The position numbers and the translations under genes are program-made. From the NCBI GenBank assembly GCA_963662155.1, contig OY759266.1:9644098-9708097 (forward strand): a stretch of DNA of 64,000 nt. The letters are read 5' to 3'. Under the pieces are notes generated by a model. That model saw only the letters and a program-made list of their open reading frames with translations. It did not search any database and was not told the DNA's origin. Source of the DNA: Lamellibrachia columna. Lineage: Eukaryota > Annelida > Polychaeta > Sabellida > Siboglinidae. Shown here piece by piece: positions 49,679 through 62,054 of this stretch (positions are counted from its first letter, which is position 1; every line of letters starts with the position of its first letter).

Positions 49679-52600
49679 TCAATAGTGTCGCTGCCATCGG
49701 GAATCTGAAATTAGAAAATATTGACTGTAAATTGCCAATGTAAATGTTACCAGCGACTAATTGCACACACAATTTTTTAGTTGGGAATTTTGTAGAAACT
49801 CCTGAACTACACAAATATGTTGTGGTTTGTACGATCTGGTTCATTATAGATATTCTGTTGTTTTTTTTGGGATGGCAACATTTACTTCTTTGTTGTGCGA
49901 AGTCTACGTGATCGTTATTAAGAAAAATTACTAAAGTAATAATAAGACAGATGTCACACGAGAATGCTTGGGATGGTATTAAACACACATGTCGCAGACA
50001 GCAAGCTGTATGGGGAGTTGCCAAAACTCTCAGATAACATGACAGAGTGAATGATACATTTTGCAGGGAACTGCTACAGGAGCGAGAACGAGGCAGTATC
50101 TGGATTGGTACACTGGTTACCAAATGAAGGCGTGAAGAAACAAGGGAAACCCCCACTCACGTACGGTGACATCCTAAAATGGCTTGGAAAAAGAGGAAAT
50201 TAAGACTGCAATGCAAGATAGAAAAATATGGAAGGCCAATGTAATTGTAATTTGAGGAACTTACTCGACATAAGCAGCAAGCATTTGAATTGTCTTGATG
50301 CTGTCCACCAATGATGATCAGTCAAAGAATCAGACAAGTATGAATTACTATGATGGGTGGTGTAAACATGCCATTTATTGCAGCAAGGATTCAATTGGGC
50401 TAACAAAGTGCATTGCAGCATAGCTTGCATTGTGCATTCAAGTTCCTGGCTGTGATTTTGTTTCGTCTCTCCAATGACTCACCGCTGCTGTATCTGTCCT
50501 GGCGGCTGTGCTGTTGGTCAGACCCGTAGCTGCGTGAGTAAGAGTCTGATGTTGATGATGACTGGTATCTGCCTCGGCCCAACCCATGAGACTGATTCTG
50601 TAGCTGACTGCTGTTGAGAGAAACGGAGAAAACAATTAAGGCACACTGCAGATAAAACAGCTGGTAATGTTTTGATGCTGGACATACCGAGATTGCATTT
50701 TTAAAAGCAATGTACAGTTACAAGTCGGGACTGTATATTTTGGGGACTGGACCATAGATTTTTCATGTTCCTATTTTTTTCATATTCTCGTTGGTACCAA
50801 TGAGACCATAGAATTCAAGCGAGGGACCATAAGCAAGCTTTCAAAAATCGTTGGTGTTGCACGTAGCTGTATTACATATCATTTGTGAAGTTTTCACCAT
50901 GTATTCTGGGGTTCAGCACTCGTACAAACAGGCAGACTGCTCTCGTGAATATGAATTAATAAAATCTTGTCAGTGTTTTATTCTCAGGATATACATTAGG
51001 TACGTAACACAGTCCACTACAGCAGTTGAATTCTCAAGCATGCACAGTCAGGCCTTTTTATTAGCTTATAGCAGCCGAAATTAAATTGCAGCCTTACAAA
51101 ATTATTCAGACATGCACTTTCAATTCAGAATTCATGAAAAGAAAATGTGCCAACATTGAGCTGATATGGTACCTTAGCATCTGACTGAGCCCCACAAGAA
51201 GGTTCATGGGGTCATTGCCACCACCTGACTGTCGCCCGTAGCTTGAATAGTCACGTCCACCCCGTGAATAGCGACTTGATGAATAGCCCCTGTCAGACGG
51301 TGAACTCCATGATTCGTCCCGTGGCCTCTTGCGATACGGAGTCACACGTTCCGCTGACCTTGACGACGAGACATGGTATGAGCTGCTGCTGTTCTGCCAT
51401 CTGCCCCGGTAGCCGCTGTCCCTGGGAAGCACCATACATGGCATGACTGCGGCTAAACGAACACTGACAATGCTCCTCAACCCAAACAAACTCAAATGCA
51501 ACCTGAAGATTTTAAACTAGCCCAAGAATAAAATAATTATCAAATCTTTTAAAAACATACAATTCTTCCCATCTTTAAAGCTGTCAAAGAAAACATTCTA
51601 AACTCCCAATATGCAACAATCTGAAGTCTTCTACGTAATCCCCTCAATGAAGGTCCACTTAAAACCTTAGTCCTTCCGACACATTGTATTGTAATGCCCC
51701 CCCAGCTGTTTACCCTACCTGTTCATTCCACGGGACCTGTATGAATCCCCACGCCCCCTTGAATACCACGACGACCCTGATGTCTTCCATTTGTGCTGGC
51801 TACGCAGTCGGTTATCCTTTGACAAGCGCTGGCGGACGTTGATGATTCTCTGTTGTGAAACAAACACAGCTTAAAGTACTAAGCATAGTGCATAGATACT
51901 ATACACCCCAGCCTTGATGATTTTTGGCACCAAAAAGTAAACCCTACCCGCAGGCAGTAGGGCGTGGTAGCAAGGACCAGGATTCGAGTTCACCTACTGC
52001 CATTTTGAAGCTTCGGCGACTTCGTTTACCCCACTTTGCCTGTGTCTTTTGGAAGAGACACTAAAAGCTGTTGGTCCCTTCTATCTGGTGCCTATGCCAG
52101 GGAAGTAAAAGGTCCCACAGAGGTAAAATGTGTAATCAGTTGTGGACTTACTAACTCTAAACAGGGCTAAATACACTCACAAAGAGCCCAGTCCTATAAT
52201 GAAAGATGATTAAGTTTTCACCCGAATGAATTGGTACTTTTTCATTTCAGAAGAAACACAACATTCAGTCAATTCAGCATGCATGCCATGGAGCATTTGT
52301 GCGGACACCCCATGTAAAATAATGAACTTGGGGGAAGGGACCAGTCATGTTTTGCCATATTTACATTTAGCACAATAACTTAATAATAAACAATTTCATC
52401 TACAAATGAACATTGTTTTTCTATGCGAAAAATAGGTTGTGGCAGAATAAAGTTCTAAATATTTTTGACAACAATTATGTAAATTAAAAGATAACAACCT
52501 ACCTGGGTGTATGCAGGCAGTCTAAATATGCCACTTCACAAAATTTACATTAGTTCATCGATCCTGACAGATGTACTCTATAAAGGCTCTTTACCCACCT

Positions 52601-55600
52601 TGTCCAAGGCAGTCATTTCATCGGTGTTGCCTTCCTCCTTTGCCTCGATGAGTTTGGTTCTGAGTTCGCGAATGCGCTTTACCAGCTTGTCCTTTATTTC
52701 AGTTGGCATGATGCCTGCAGCAACAAGAACAACAACCACTTCCATCACAATTTATCCTTAAAGCTGCTTTCATATCTTCCCAGAAACACTTGCACCTTTA
52801 AAAGAAACACCTGCACCTTTAAAAAGGCATATAATAAAATCAGTTATTAAATTTACGGTGGACTTTTGTGAATGATCAACTTCCAAAATACAAATTCTGG
52901 GGAGCATTCTACATACAGCTTAGGAGGGCAATACTACAGCATGACAGAAAACTGCAAAAGCGTACCTGTTTCAGAGTCAATGGCACTATCAATCTCAGTT
53001 GACTCATCAGCCGGGATGCACTCATCTGGTTTTGGCATCAAGCTGTGAACGATGAGCTGATTTCCATCGAGCTCAGCATTGTCAGCCATCTTGTCCACGG
53101 CTTCAAATGCCGCCTCCATTGTCACGTAATCGACACACGCATACCTAACGAAAGCGAGAACATTTATTCACCTCGGTAATAGACGGTCTACTGGACCTGG
53201 GCATTCACAGGGTGTACAAACAAGTTGGCATGATGTGTAGAAGTTGTACAACTCAGAACGAGTTGTTCTGTTTTTGTGTACTTGTTACAAAGTTGTAATT
53301 CTTGCCATTACCATGTCACAATGAGTGTGTACAGCTTTAGTAGTTTGATATTAGAATGACCCAAGTTATATTATGTGGACTATGTGGCGTAGACAATGAA
53401 ATGACACATTCACATTTCACACCGGTACAAGCAATGACGTCAAGACACAAAATGGATAGCTGATAATGAGATGTGTTTGAAGGAACAAAATGGTGGGGAG
53501 AGTCAGTTTAAAGTTACCCACCAACAAAACACCTTGTTTTGGCCCACCAATCAAAGATATATGTATTTTGGGATCATTAAGTGATAAAATGTATCAGTTT
53601 CGTTTGGCAATGCAATACTTTTGATAAATGTGAAAATTATATAAAATGTAAACCCTAAATTTGCTCTGGTGTTGCCAGACATCAGCCAAATATTGGAGGG
53701 AAGTCAAACACGAATTAGCAGAAAGACAACATATGAAACATGCATATATACATAAATATGGGGTAAATTATGACAAGATGATGTGTAATGATAATGTTAG
53801 AGTAGTAAAACTATGATGCTGCATTTTACACCAATAATTTCTGAAAGGTGTGCTTATGCAAGGAGACATTTTGAATAAATTCAGCAGGTCACTGATAAGA
53901 ACTTGGCTTGAATGTTGGGAGACTTAACTAAAGATGGATAAAACGTAAACGATGAGGGAATGTGAAGTTGGTGATCCCGCTCGACCAGTGCCACTGGTAT
54001 CAAAGTACATTTGTCCTGTTAGTAGCAGTGGTGTTCTTGTCCAATCAGTGCCTGCCAGCACATCATCACATGACAGCGGTGTCCAATCAGTGGCTGCCAG
54101 CATATGATCACATGATGACGGTGTCTAATCAGTGGCAGCCAGCATATCGTCATGTGACAGCAGTGTCCAATCAGCAGCTGCCAGCACACCATCACATGAC
54201 AGTGGTGTTCAATCAGTGAATCATGACGTATGTCATCCAATGCAGTCCAATCAGTGGCAGCACATGCACATCACCAGTTAACTGCAGTTGATGCAATGTC
54301 AGCATTGGCCAATGTTACTCTTGCACGGTACATTCACTTCTTACTATGCATGAGCAGTTCCTTTTGCAGTGTAAACAGTGTTGTTTTTTGTTGGCACATC
54401 ATCTCGTATGGAACCTTGGCTCGCTTCAGCCAAACACTGTTCAACGTGACAATGTCAAACACACAGTCAACATCGTTGTTTCGGTGACGTCAAAGAGGAA
54501 ACTCCAACTTGCAAGGCAATCCCAAAGAATCGGTGAAAGAGTTACAAGAACTGCCTCCTTCATAATGTCACAATCCGCCAAGGACTGTTGGCATGACAAT
54601 GTTGTACTGGCTCTAACAATTTGCTCCTGCCATTGCCAACATCTAAGTGGCTGGGACTTCACTATGGCCTGCTACAAGAACGTAATCAACTAGCATTGTG
54701 GGCATTTACAATCATAGAACCACCATACACCATGGTAAATGCCATTTGGCAAATGGGTCTTGCTGCTGAAATCTAGAACACCATGGTTAGACAGGCATCA
54801 TTATTTTACAAATTATTACATGCAGCACATACAAATAATATAGTTACAAGACTTTATACAGTTGTTCACAAGATAAATGACAGACCTATCAAAATATAAC
54901 TAACACTCCAACATATAAAAATAACCAAATGTTGAAGGAAATAAATTACATTCAAAATGGGAAGAAAATACTGTTAACCTTACCTTGATCTGCATAAGTA
55001 CTAGGTAAGAATTCAAATAAAACCTTTTTTAAGTGGAGGTGACTGCATAGGTGGTGAAATTACTTCTGTATGCAAATTCCCTAGATAAAATACCCACTAA
55101 TTGTACACCTATTTCCTTTCTTACCCAGTCCATTTACCCCAAGAACTACTAGCAAACAAGATCATGTGTTATTTGTGCAACAATCTGTACATCAAGATGT
55201 AGTCCACAATCTTCTGGCAATGTTAATGATGTCACACAGCAGTCCATGATGTACCAGCAGTCACGTAACGTTGCTGAATATGCACTGCGTCTGCATCGCC
55301 TCAGTGCTTTTAAGTTTATTGACTGCACCACAGGCATTGCTTTGCTGCACTGTTCAATCAGCTGGTATAAGATTCAGTTCAGCATTTTAACGTTTGCGCA
55401 GTCAGGCTAGCTGACATTCGCCACGCCAATAGCACAGCTGACGACATTCCTCCGAGGCTTGCTTGGCGTCCGTCGGCTGTCGTCTTGACAGAGTGACTGT
55501 CGAGTGGCCCCCAGATGGCATGATCACCATGGAAGATGAATGAGAGATGGGGACAGGAGCCAGATAGGTGGGCGACGGACGTGCGTGCACGTTCGCGTCG

Positions 55601-58600
55601 TGAACTTTACCCTTTGGGCTTGTGATCCTCGCCCCGGGCTATGAAAACACCCGAGGCATCCGTAAACAGCTGTAGCAGTGCCTGTTCTGTGGCGGATTCG
55701 GGGAGGTTGCTGATATAGAGCACGCCATCCAACTGGCTTCCTGCTGAAACACAGTCGCTTAAAGACAAAAAACGTTAACAGCATCCAATGATGCACTTCT
55801 CAGCGAACGATCGGCCGACTGGAGGCTTCCAAGACACACTCTCACCCCCTTCCCACGCACCCCACCCTAGTTCCTACACACCAAGATGCACTGCAATCCA
55901 TCATGAGCTTTTCTAAATTTTGGTTTCTTCCAAACTTAATCCATAAAGTGGTCGTTGCAAGTCCCCCAGGGTAAGTCCACAAACATGGTAGTCAGCACTG
56001 TATTCATCGTAATACTTGCTCCTTATTTCTTGATATTAGACACAATATAATCGTTGTTCAGATTTTTTTGGCACATAGTTTGCCACTTTCTTAAGTCCCT
56101 TATCGCCAGATATTAGACACAATATATATCCTTGTCCTGACTTTTATAAAATTTCCGACACTACACTGGTACATAAAAATCAGTACCTATTTATATATAT
56201 ATCTCAATGAAACTGTTTCTTCTGGAAAAGCTAGATAAATATTCCTGAGATCCTTTTACTGATATTCTGCATATTTACATTATCTGCATCATGCTTTAAA
56301 TTTCTATACAATATACAAAAAGCATAATTTGTTATAAACGACCTAGACACATCGACTTACTCGGGTGTGGGAATGCACGGACACCTCGGAACCAGGACAT
56401 ATTGCACTTCTCCAAAAGACCTGGCTCCACAACCTCTTCCTCTTCAGCCTCTTTTGTCTCGCCTTCAGCTTCCTCATCCTCCTTTTCTGCTGCCACCTCC
56501 GGTTCCTTCTTTTCCGTCTTGCTATCATCCAACTTTTGTTTCTTGCATGGAGCACCATCTACACATTCCAGGAAGATGTTTGTACATTATTATTTTAACA
56601 TGATAAAAACTGTGCTTCATGCAATATATCAAATTAGCATAAAAAAATAGAACCTGTGTAAGAATAAAGTAGGTAAGTAAATTGTAGCAATTCTGTTGAC
56701 CAACCTGTCTCTGTGTCTGCAGACTTCTTCTTTGTTTGGTCTTTGGCAGAATCCACTGAAAAAAAGGTTCCAGTTGCATTTAAACAGTCAGATGCAGCAG
56801 GGTCGAATGAGGGAAACTGATGTATTATCTTCATTCATTTGTAGGCATCTCCATTACTGTACAACGCATTCTCAAAGAAATCGTTACATACGTAAAAATT
56901 TACATAAATATGGTGGAGAAACTACAGTGAAGGACAGTGAAGTGTACATCCAATACAATTTTGAAGGGTAAATGCTATGGATATATTATGACTGGCCTCT
57001 ATAACAAAGCCCGAGTCGCAAGCCAAAGATATGAACAATAGCTGTCGTCCTTTATGTTACAATATTACATTGCAAGTAGAGCCTGTGATGTTGGTGATTA
57101 CTGTGTACCAAAATTACAATGATTATGGTAAAAAACACACGCAAGCGCGCGCGCGCGCACGCACACACATACAGTAGTAAAATTATATCTAAATTACTTA
57201 TTACTGCCCCTTTGGTGTAACAGAAATGTGAATAAACATTACATTAGACATGTCTTACAACATTATGAACCTGCTGTACTAGATTACAGTACTGTATCCC
57301 TTTAAAGATGGCAAGTTTGGTACTGGCAGGACTTACAGTGGTCTTGCCCAGGATTCTGGTTTGACACTTTCACACCCTTCATCGTCTCTGCAAGTGACTT
57401 CTTCACATTCTCTGCTTCCTCATAGCTCTCAAAGTGAAATTCCATGTAACTGCAGGTAGACAGTACAATGTAGATTTCTTCAAATCTAGCAATTACGAGG
57501 CAAGACAATGCTTTATATATGGCCTACATGTCACCACATAAATAATTAATGGCAGTTTTCCGACACACTTAATACAAAGTCTTCAGTGGTTTGCATCTGT
57601 TGACAAACTAAACAAATGTGTACGAGTTTGAATACTTCAAACATACAGATTTTAATATTTTTTATTTATTTGTAGGTTAACATAAAGCACACCCAAGCTT
57701 TCAAGACACAGTGGACTACACATCATAGAATCACTTTGGGCCAGAGCAATTTGATTCTATTAATTGGCTAATTGACATAAGTGGAACATTTTCATACAGT
57801 GGGAATATGGAACGACTCCGTCCAAGTCAATATATTAGATTCTACTGAATGACTGATTATGTTATGCACACTTCTGTTGAGCAGAGTTCACTGTAATGTG
57901 TTCTACCTGAACCGTATTGGTACTGTTAGTATCATTAATTTGAGCGGTACTGCCAACTGACCCCTGCTCGACAAGCTCGCCGTTTTTGTCCTTGCCATTG
58001 TAGAAGACCGTGCCGACACTGACACACTTGTCATACAATGCCTGTATCTCTGGCTTGAGCATGTCGGCAGTAGTGATCGGAAAGACACACACGGTCTTGA
58101 GGCGGTGGTCAACGACCATGTCTATTCGCATCTGTCGTTTGTCGGGTACAAACACGTTATGCCGGGGGCGTGCATTCTTTTCCGCTTTCTTGTCTATGAA
58201 CAATGCACAAGTGCCACATTTCAGTGCACACACATACCGCAAGTCCAAAAAACAAAGGAATCAATACAAATTTTAAATCATGATAAAATAGAAAAAATAT
58301 TTTTGAAACAACTACCTACCTACAACTAATATTAAAATAATCTTTTAATATTTTATTCATACGCAGATATACGAGATTGTTTTTCAGTGTTTGAACCGAG
58401 GGTTGATGTCAACACCTAATAACTAATAAAATGGTTGATGAAAAACAACTGTATGGTATGGACTATCTTACCAAACATTTTGAGACTGTCAGTGCTAAGA
58501 TTAATATCAGAGATGACAATAACAAGACACCCTAACATCCTTTGGTAAAAGTGAATTTCTGATTATGGAAATTCACACTGCAAAAATTTCTACAGACCTT

Positions 58601-59471
58601 TTTCTTCATCAGCATCACTTTTCTTCTTTTCATCGCCTTTCTTGGTATCAGTTTTCTTCACATCCGTCTTCTTTGCATCTGTCTTTTTCTCGTCACTTTT
58701 CTTTGCATCTGTCTTTTTCTCGTCACTTTTCTTCGCATCTGTTTTCTTTATATCTGCCTTCTTTTCAGCTGGCTTTGCCCTCTTTACCGCTGCGGCTGTG
58801 GGCTTCGTCTTTGGTCTTGTGGCCACACTGGCCTTTGGCTTATCTGCAGCGACAATTTCGTCTTTCTCCTTCTCTGGAGTGTCCATCTTCTCAGGCTTGG
58901 ACTCCTCTTTCTGGGCTGTAGAATCTGCCTCAGACTCAGCATCAGTGTTTCCAAGCAACGCAGACTCTTCGGCATCAGTGACGTCATCTACTGACGAGAA
59001 ATAAAAGAGTCAGCCACAACACAGCACACGAGAAATGGATGTTTCACTGTTAGAACTCTAACTTCACTTCTCTAAAAACATATTCAGCCACACTACAAAT
59101 ACCCCAAATTATTTAGGTTCGACACCATGCACTGATTCGTTGCTCTCGTTACATCTTGCACTGTAATGAAAATCTGGATGTTTGCAGGATATCAATTTGG
59201 CTAAGTGATTAATTAGAATTAAAATTGTGTAAGGGTGGTTAGGGTGCACTCAAAATTAAGTTAGACTTTGTTGATTTATACACTCATTGTAGTCAGGTTT
59301 TTCGCAGGAACTGTAAAAGGAATGTTCGCACATAGCACAATATCTAGCCCCAGGACTGCTCTTTAAGCACTTTACACTTCAATCCCTAATAAACATGTTC
59401 CTTCCAACACCAACTTGACTTCTCTGGGAAGCATTAAGCCATGCTGCAATTACTAAGCAAAAAAATATTCG

Positions 59472-59552
<81 letters not shown>

Positions 59553-60980
59553 CCAGTGTATAGACAGTAACAATTCTATACATACAAGTGAAATAAAGCA
59601 GCTGTACAGACGCTCACCAGTTGGTTCCGCCAGCATCTCTTCATCATTGTTTACGTCATCTGCAGCTTCTGCACCACTGTCTGGTTCCTCAGTGACGTCT
59701 TCATTGTTGTCGTCACTACCTTGTTCCGCCACCATCTCCTCATCACCATCTTCCAAACTTATTTCTGCATCTTCAAACAAAATGTAATACGGTCAATCAT
59801 TACAAAACGGAATCTGCTTAATATAATCACTTTGGGCCAGAGCAATTTGTTTCTACTAAGTGGTCGATTAACTTAAGCAGAACATATATTAATACAGTGG
59901 GAATACGGAATGACATTATATATTTTTGTACTAAACAGCTGATTCTGTTATCCACGATTCTGTAAAGCAGACTCCACTTAATATCAAAAGCCTTTCATGA
60001 TTGGTGCTTGCAAATAATTAGGTATAGAGGTATAGACATAAATCTGCTTTAACCCTTTAGATTCTGTTGGTTGTTAATGGCCGAATGCCGAAATCCTGTA
60101 GGCTTTTATTGGTCGGCAAATTTGAACGCCCATATCAGTGGCGCATTCTGTCGGACAGTGGTGAAACAAACACGGAACTAAACGGTAACCTATAACCAGT
60201 AGACTGATGTTGTTTTTGCAACTCAAACCAACTCATCACCAGTGGAAGTGAAGTACTTTGTATATAAAGACTAGTTGATAATACTAACTACTGGCTAATT
60301 TATTTAAGTATTCATAATAACTGTTTGAGTAATGAAGAATACACTGTTCCTGCGAACTCATCCACTGATAATAAATATGCGTTGCACAGACATTTCATAT
60401 ACTATCTTGTAGGGAATCCAATGTACCTTCAAATAAATGTAACTTGCAATTGTAAGTTTTCAGTGCAAGTTATAGCTGAAAAACTAACCTGACCCAAATT
60501 TAACAAAATAAACCATTTGTTTAGTATTTCAGCCTATATATTAACAAATTCCATAGGATTTTAAGGGTTAATTATACACAGCCAGCAACTACTTCGGAGT
60601 CATTCCATATTAAATTAATCACCCTTTGAATGGACTGTCTCTGAGTTTAATAAAAGTATCCAAGTAAAAGATGCTGGCAATTTTTCCATTTATGTAGCCA
60701 AAATGCAGTCACAAGTCTGTATTTTATACACTCCTGACTAGGAGGTAGGGCAGGTTGAACTGGCAGGCTTATCAACAAGTCATATGCATAACTAGACAAA
60801 ACAATGGCACATACCATGCACACGTATGTCGGTGCTAGTAAAACAAACAAAGGTACCTGCTTGCACGAGCCTGTTCACCAGATCTGCTTTCTTGCCAGCT
60901 ATGTCAAGATTTCGCCGACCCAGTTCTGCTTTCAACTGGACAATAGTAAACTTATTCCAATTTTTGGCTGAGTCTGCCAT
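49679..60980 (-). CDS. SAP-domain and RRM nuclear protein (family not identified)
   Basis: Fourteen exons keep frame to give about 770 aa: 60980-60857, 59770-59618, 58990-58598, 58193-57872, 57449-57337, 56755-56705, 56558-56361, 55740-55611, 53144-52966, 52714-52599, 51849-51719, 51421-51173, 50610-50483, 49704-49679. Residues 12-38 form a SAP DNA-binding motif (TIVQLKAELGRRNLDI, KKADLVNRL). An acidic stretch (42-110), Lys/Asp repeats of KKTDAKKSDE type (165-222), an RRM-like segment (TVCVFPI ... YMEFHFESYEEAENVKKSL, 255-355) and a second acidic stretch follow. A canonical RRM at about 455-530 has RNP2 LYISNL and RNP1 KGYACVDY split by an intron. The C-terminus is Arg/Ser/Tyr/Gly-rich. The architecture suggests an hnRNP/scaffold-attachment RNA-binding protein; SAFB- and matrin-like proteins are alternatives that do not fit fully. 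The 57872 donor (AA|GTGTGC) is weak and was chosen to keep phase. Confidence 0.85.
50735..50840. repeat. Interspersed repeat with GGGACCATAGATTT motif (copy 2)
   Basis: GACTGGACCATAGATTTTTC and AATTCAAGCGAGGGACCATA, with AGCAAGC following, match the end of the repeat at 27000-27215. In an intron of the SAP/RRM gene. Confidence 0.65.
51950..52215 (+). mobile_element. tRNA-derived SINE-like repeat, family B copy 2
   Basis: CAGGATTCGAGTTCACCTAC (B-box-like GATTCGAGTTC), TGCCTGTGTCTTTTGGAAGA, GACACTAAAAGCTGTTGGTC and TTGTGGACTTACTAAC correspond to 34361-34640. The B box is closer to consensus than in copy 1. In an intron of the SAP/RRM gene. Confidence 0.72.
54035..54262. repeat. ~43-bp minisatellite with CCAAT and CACATGAC motifs
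   Basis: Five degenerate units: GTCCAATCAGTG then CTGCCAGCA then CATCACATGACAGCGG, with variants. Every unit carries a CCAAT (or TCAAT/CTAAT) and a CACATGAC/CATGTGAC E-box-like site. In the intron between exons 55740 and 53144 of the SAP/RRM gene. Confidence 0.88.
57730..57862. repeat. Dispersed repeat sharing CACTTTGGGCCAGAGCAATT (copy 1)
   Basis: AATCACTTTGGGCCAGAGCA, ATTTGATTCTATTAATTGGC and ATACAGTGGGAATATGGAAC are shared with 59826-59960. It lies 10 bp beyond the proposed 57872 exon end, so it defines most of that intron's start. Confidence 0.7.
59478..59551. repeat. (AT)n microsatellite
   Basis: Uninterrupted AT dinucleotides, about 70 bp, in an intron of the SAP/RRM gene about 70 bp downstream of exon 59770-59618 in transcript terms. 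Confidence 0.97.
59826..59960. repeat. Dispersed repeat sharing CACTTTGGGCCAGAGCAATT (copy 2)
   Basis: Second member of the pair with 57730-57862: AATCACTTTGGGCCAGAGCA, TTTCTACTAAGTGGTCGATT and ATACAGTGGGAATACGGAAT. Same orientation, same gene, different intron. Non-coding, possibly a MITE remnant. Confidence 0.7.
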
Positions 60981-61074
60981 CGATTAATTCTGAAAAATAA
61001 AGTATTGTTTTAGGCCTCCACATTAACAGTGGCCGGCTAGTCCGGCAAGGGAAACAAAAGTCATGTTTTTGGGC

Positions 61075-61277
61075 TTATAAGAGTTACAGGACACATCAGC
61101 CGACTCAAAGACGACAGATGGACATTACTGCCTGCAGACCGTACGGAAGGAAGAGATTACGAGGAAGACCAGCAAAACGATGGAGAGACGACTTGGATGA
61201 GTATTGGAATGAAACCATCTGGCAGATAACAGCGCAAGATAGGCAAACTTGGAAACAACATGCTGCGGCCTTCGCCT
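61075..61277 (+). mobile_element. Non-LTR RT C-terminal fragment fused to transposon end
   Basis: TGHISRLKDDRWT in one frame, then RLRGRPAKRWRDDLDEYWNE and TAQDRQTWKQHAAAFASV in another. This is the C-terminal tail of endonuclease/RT ORFs common in invertebrate LINEs. A frameshift separates the two parts. The sequence stops exactly where the CAGTCGCGCCTCGTTATAAC terminus begins at 61278. Confidence 0.82.
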
Positions 61278-62054
61278 CAGTCGCGCCTCGTTATAACGCG
61301 CCCCGTTATAACGCGGATTCGGATATAACGTGGTCGGTCGTGGACCCCGATTTTCTGCCGCCAGGGGTGAAATGGTTGGGCTGCCATCAATCGTTTTCGC
61401 TGACGTTGGCTTCGGCCGGGCGACTTGTTAATTGCAATGGTGATTCACACAAATTCGTTGCATGTGAATAAAACGTTCACACATTCAGTGGTAATTTAGA
61501 CATCAGAGATACACCAGCCAATTCGCTCCTGCACCTTTCAACTGATTAAAAACAATGAAGTTTAACCCGTTTATTCTACATAACAAGCAGCAAGAGCGAG
61601 TCGATTTCAGACGGCAAGATTAAACAATTCTTACTGAATGCTGATACATGAAAATAACTTGGTGCATTGAAATCAAAATTGAGTAAAATCGTGTTAAACG
61701 TAATTGAGCAGGCAACAGCAATATAAATCTCCGGTGAAACAGCAACAAAGTATCATTAGCCTTCCGTTAGTCTGTTACATTATCACAAATATCATTCTCG
61801 AATCTTCGCTATGCCAAAACGCAAGGCGTACACGGTACGCGAAAAGTTAGATTTGGTCATCCGAATACGAAAGGGTGAATCGCAATGCAGTGTCTCGGGA
61901 GATGCGCATTCCCGAATTGATGCTTCGGGGATGGCTAAAAGGATGAAGTGAAGTTACAAGAATTTTTAATCAACGTTTGCGCTGCAAGCATACTCATACG
62001 CACATGTTCCACTGCTTGTCTCCAGGTTATTGTTTTTAATGAGCATTACTCACA

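Noticed and set aside
58642..59004. Phe/Val/Ser-rich plus-strand ORF
   Set aside because: Antisense of the Lys/Asp-rich exon of the SAP/RRM gene, which is in frame with its neighbours.
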